Of a stretch of DNA of 7,201 nt, positions 5,224 to 7,201 are shown piece by piece; position 1 is the stretch's first letter, and each line of letters starts with the position of its first letter. The translations under genes and the position numbers were made by a program. The notes beneath the pieces were generated by a model. The model saw only the letters and a list, made by a program, of their open reading frames with translations. It was not told where the DNA came from and ran no database searches. Source of the stretch: JAAZPG01 sp012797375 (GTDB taxonomy: Bacteria; Acidobacteriota; Aminicenantia; Aminicenantales; UBA4085); contig CALMMC010000055.1 in assembly GCA_937868205.1 (NCBI GenBank), positions 1 to 7,201 on the forward strand. Reading direction: 5' to 3'.

Positions 5224-6585
5224 ATGATCAAAACGGAACGTCTGCGCGTCCTCAATTCCCGGGAAACGAAGAGCGGCGATTACGTGCTCTACTGGATGCA
5301 GGCGGCCCAGCGGGCCGAGGCCAACCCGGCCCTGCAGCACGCCGTCCGGCTGGCCAACGAGCAGCGCCGCCCCTGCCTGGCCTTTTTCGGCTTGACCGAG
5401 CGCTTTCCCGAAGCCAACGCCCGCCACCTGGCCTTCATGCTCGAGGGCCTTCGGGAAACGCAGCTGGCCCTGGCCGACCGCGGCGTCCGTCTCGTCGTCC
5501 GGCGGATTCAACCGGACCGGGGCGCCGTCGAGCTGGGGCGGGCGGCTTCGCTCGTCGTGACCGACCGCGGATACCTCCGGATTCAGAAATCCTGGCGGGA
5601 GCGGGCGGCCACCGCCTTGGCTTGTCCCTTGATCCAAGTGGAAACCGAGACCGTGGTTCCCGTGGAGAAGGCTTCGACCAAGGAAGAATACTCGGCGGCC
5701 ACGTTCCGTCCGAAGATCCGGAAAATCCTGGATTCCTCTCTTGCCGTTTCCCCCGACCGGAAGCCGCTTCGGGATTCCCTGGGATGGAAGGGGGATTCGC
5801 TCGACCTCGAAAACATCGAGGACGTCCTGGCCGGCTTGAAGATCGACCGGAGCGTCGGCCCGTCGCCCTTCTACCGGGGCGGGACGGAGGAGGCCAAGAG
5901 GCGCTTCCGCCTTTTCCTCCGGGACCGGCTCGATCATTTCGCCGATCTCCGCAACAATCCGACCGTCGATTTCCTCTCCCACCTCAGCCCTTATCTCCAT
6001 TTCGGCCAGATCTCGCCGGCCTGGGCGGCGGCGAAGGCGGCCGCGTCGAATAGCCGCGGCCGGGAGGCCTTCCTCGAGGAGCTGGTCGTCCGGCGGGAGC
6101 TGGCCGTGAATTTCGTTCATTACAACGACCGCTACGACACGTTTGAATCGCTGCCGGCCTGGGCCCGGGCGACCCTGGCCCGTCACGCGGCCGATCCCCG
6201 GCCCGTCCTCTACACGCGGGCCGAGCTGGAGGCCGGGAAAACGCATGATTCCTGCTGGAACGCGGCCCAGCGGGAAATGGCCGTGACCGGCAAGATGCAC
6301 GGCTACATGCGGATGTATTGGGGGAAGAAAATCCTGGAGTGGAGCGCCGCGCCGGAAGACGCCTACGCGACCGCCCTCTATCTCAACAACAAATACGAGA
6401 TCGACGGCCGGGATCCCAACGGCTTCGCCGGGGTGGCCTGGTGCTTCGGCAAGCACGACCGTCCCTGGGGAGAGCGTCCGATCTTCGGCCTGGTCCGCTA
6501 CATGAACGAGGCGGGCCTGCGGAGGAAATTCGACGCCGACCGGTACGTCCGCAACGTCGCCGAGCTCGCCGCCCGGAAGGATTGA
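5224..6585 (+). CDS. phr: Class II CPD photolyase (deoxyribodipyrimidine photo-lyase)
   Basis: This flavoenzyme repairs UV-induced cyclobutane pyrimidine dimers in DNA using blue light and reduced FAD. The 453 residues form an N-terminal alpha/beta domain (about 1-175, starting RVLNSRETKSGDYVLYWMQA) and an all-helical FAD-binding domain (about 210-453). Class II hallmarks are LSPYLHFGQIS (254-264), EELVVRRELAVNF (285-297), GKMHGYMRMYWGKKILEW (356-373), YEIDGRDPNGFAGVAWCFG (391-409) and HDRPWGERPIFGLVRYMN (411-428). Trp345, Trp366 and Trp373 have the spacing (21 and 7) of the electron-transfer triad I recall as W360/W381/W388 in the Methanosarcina mazei class II enzyme, so photoreduction should work. 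The start is ATG at 5224, where homology begins; there is no ribosome site. Its promoter may be the TATAAT at 5208. It ends four bases from the converging next gene. Function in the neighbourhood looks independent of the secreted cluster. Confidence 0.97.
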   Translation: MIKTERLRVLNSRETKSGDYVLYWMQAAQRAEANPALQHAVRLANEQRRPCLAFFGLTERFPEANARHLAFMLEGLRETQLALADRGVRLVVRRIQPDRGAVELGRAASLVVTDRGYLRIQKSWRERAATALACPLIQVETETVVPVEKASTKEEYSAATFRPKIRKILDSSLAVSPDRKPLRDSLGWKGDSLDLENIEDVLAGLKIDRSVGPSPFYRGGTEEAKRRFRLFLRDRLDHFADLRNNPTVDFLSHLSPYLHFGQISPAWAAAKAAASNSRGREAFLEELVVRRELAVNFVHYNDRYDTFESLPAWARATLARHAADPRPVLYTRAELEAGKTHDSCWNAAQREMAVTGKMHGYMRMYWGKKILEWSAAPEDAYATALYLNNKYEIDGRDPNGFAGVAWCFGKHDRPWGERPIFGLVRYMNEAGLRRKFDADRYVRNVAELAARKD

Positions 6586-6589
6586 GCCC

Positions 6590-7201
6590 CTAGGGCCGGC
6601 GCTCGAGGCGGAATTTCTCGACGAGATGATGGGGGTGGTAGGAGAGCTTGGCCCGGCGCAGGCCGGGCAGGCCGAGGTCCTGCTCGCGGTTGATGAAGGC
6701 GAAATCCTTCAAGGCGTGGCGGACGAATTCCCGGTTCATGATCTGGGCCAGGCCCTCGCAGCAGGGGCTGACGATCTCGATGTGGATGACGGCCGTGTCC
6801 CGGGTGAGGGGCTCGCCGATTGAAAGGGCGGCGAACCTCCCGTCGACCTCGATCGCCCCTCCCAGGAGGCCGAGCTCGCGGAAATGGGCCAAGGCCTCCG
6901 AGATGGCCGTCTTCTGCCCCTGGGCCATGTCCGAGTGATCGTCCCGCTCGGCGAACCACTCCTCGAACAGCCGCCGGCCGGCGTCCAGGTGACCGTTGTC
7001 CAGGGGGACGTAACGCCATTGGTGCTCGCGTTCAAATTTCCGGATCCGGTTCCTCTTGCCGTCGTATTTCTTGCCCGCCAGGTCCGCCAGGTCCGCGGCC
7101 GCGTAGACGTAATCGAACTCGTCGCGCTCGGGCCTGCAAAGGAAGTCCGCCCCATGCTCTTGGACGAACGCGGCCGGAACCCGGGCCAGCCGGGGCACGA
7201 C
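6590..7201 (-). CDS. DUF2156 / phosphatidylglycerol lysyltransferase C-terminal-like protein, 5' end outside window
   Basis: The visible 203 codons are the C-terminal two thirds or so of a DUF2156 (LPG synthase C-terminal, GNAT-like fold) protein. Characteristic segments, numbered from the codon at 7198, are YVYAAADLADLAGKKYDGKR (30-49), the lysine/arginine-rich RNRIRKFEREHQW just after, IHIEIVSPCCEGLAQIMNRE (139-158) and the end FINREQDLGLPGLRRAKLSY (168-187), closing with VEKF. In MprF this domain transfers aminoacyl groups from tRNA to lipid. Stand-alone soluble relatives are common and their substrates are mostly unknown, so no specific reaction is claimed. The frame is open to the window edge. 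A GTG at 7198 exists, but the family normally has more sequence upstream, so the true start is probably outside. It converges on the photolyase gene with a four-base gap and no terminator hairpin between them. Confidence 0.88.
   Translation of the reverse strand, partial: VVPRLARVPAAFVQEHGADFLCRPERDEFDYVYAAADLADLAGKKYDGKRNRIRKFEREHQWRYVPLDNGHLDAGRRLFEEWFAERDDHSDMAQGQKTAISEALAHFRELGLLGGAIEVDGRFAALSIGEPLTRDTAVIHIEIVSPCCEGLAQIMNREFVRHALKDFAFINREQDLGLPGLRRAKLSYHPHHLVEKFRLERRP

Noticed and set aside
4684..6456. 590-codon minus-strand open frame opposite the thioredoxin-like and photolyase genes
   Set aside because: It is a GC-rich antisense shadow, rich in Gly/Arg/Pro with no domain, while both genes on the plus strand have clear family signatures.
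6586..6597. CCCTAGGG palindrome between the converging photolyase and DUF2156 genes as a bidirectional terminator
   Set aside because: The stem is at most four pairs with no loop or flanking T/A runs, so it is too weak to call.

Overview
The window is the end of a GC-rich bacterial contig, probably a metagenomic assembly, with sequencing artefact fused to its left edge. Bases 1-224 are not genomic. They hold a G-rich, C-poor noise stretch, a run of ten T, and an almost perfect Illumina Nextera P5/i5 adapter ending in the Tn5 mosaic end. Genomic DNA begins at 225. The coding regions are strongly biased to G/C at third positions. The gene content fits an Acidobacteriota/Aminicenantota-like lineage: many exported proteins, a six-bladed beta-propeller, a class II photolyase and a lone urocanase. 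That placement is only an inference, as there is no rRNA or other marker in the window.

Layout. Between 225 and 1215 (minus strand) lies a regulator with a degenerate receiver domain, a coiled coil and a GAF domain, cut by the contig end. It is read from a near-consensus sigma70 promoter (1262-1290) in the divergent spacer. To the right is a full-length urocanate hydratase, hutU (1344-3014, plus), with no other histidine-degradation gene in view. Next comes a run of exported proteins on the plus strand: two small four-cysteine peptides (3178-3426 and 3431-3640), a strong rho-independent terminator (3648-3688), a secreted beta-propeller (3741-4691) and a secreted thioredoxin-fold protein with a CSPC motif (4712-5212). 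A class II CPD photolyase (5224-6585) follows, with an exact TATAAT ten bases before its start and no Shine-Dalgarno sequence. Converging on it with only four bases between is a DUF2156 (phosphatidylglycerol lysyltransferase C-terminal-like) gene on the minus strand, whose start lies outside the window.

The most interesting part is 3178-5212. The two adjacent small peptides share a twin CX6C layout, with further shared residues around the cysteines (C-x2-G-[YF]-x-F-C-x-[KR]-Y in the second half), so they look like diverged paralogues. They sit directly upstream of a propeller and a thioredoxin-like protein, all with export signals. This resembles the small-peptide plus six-bladed-propeller neighbourhoods (NVEALA type) known in Bacteroidota. 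A working hypothesis is a secreted disulfide-bonded peptide pair with a cell-surface partner and a redox helper. Nothing in the sequence proves this.
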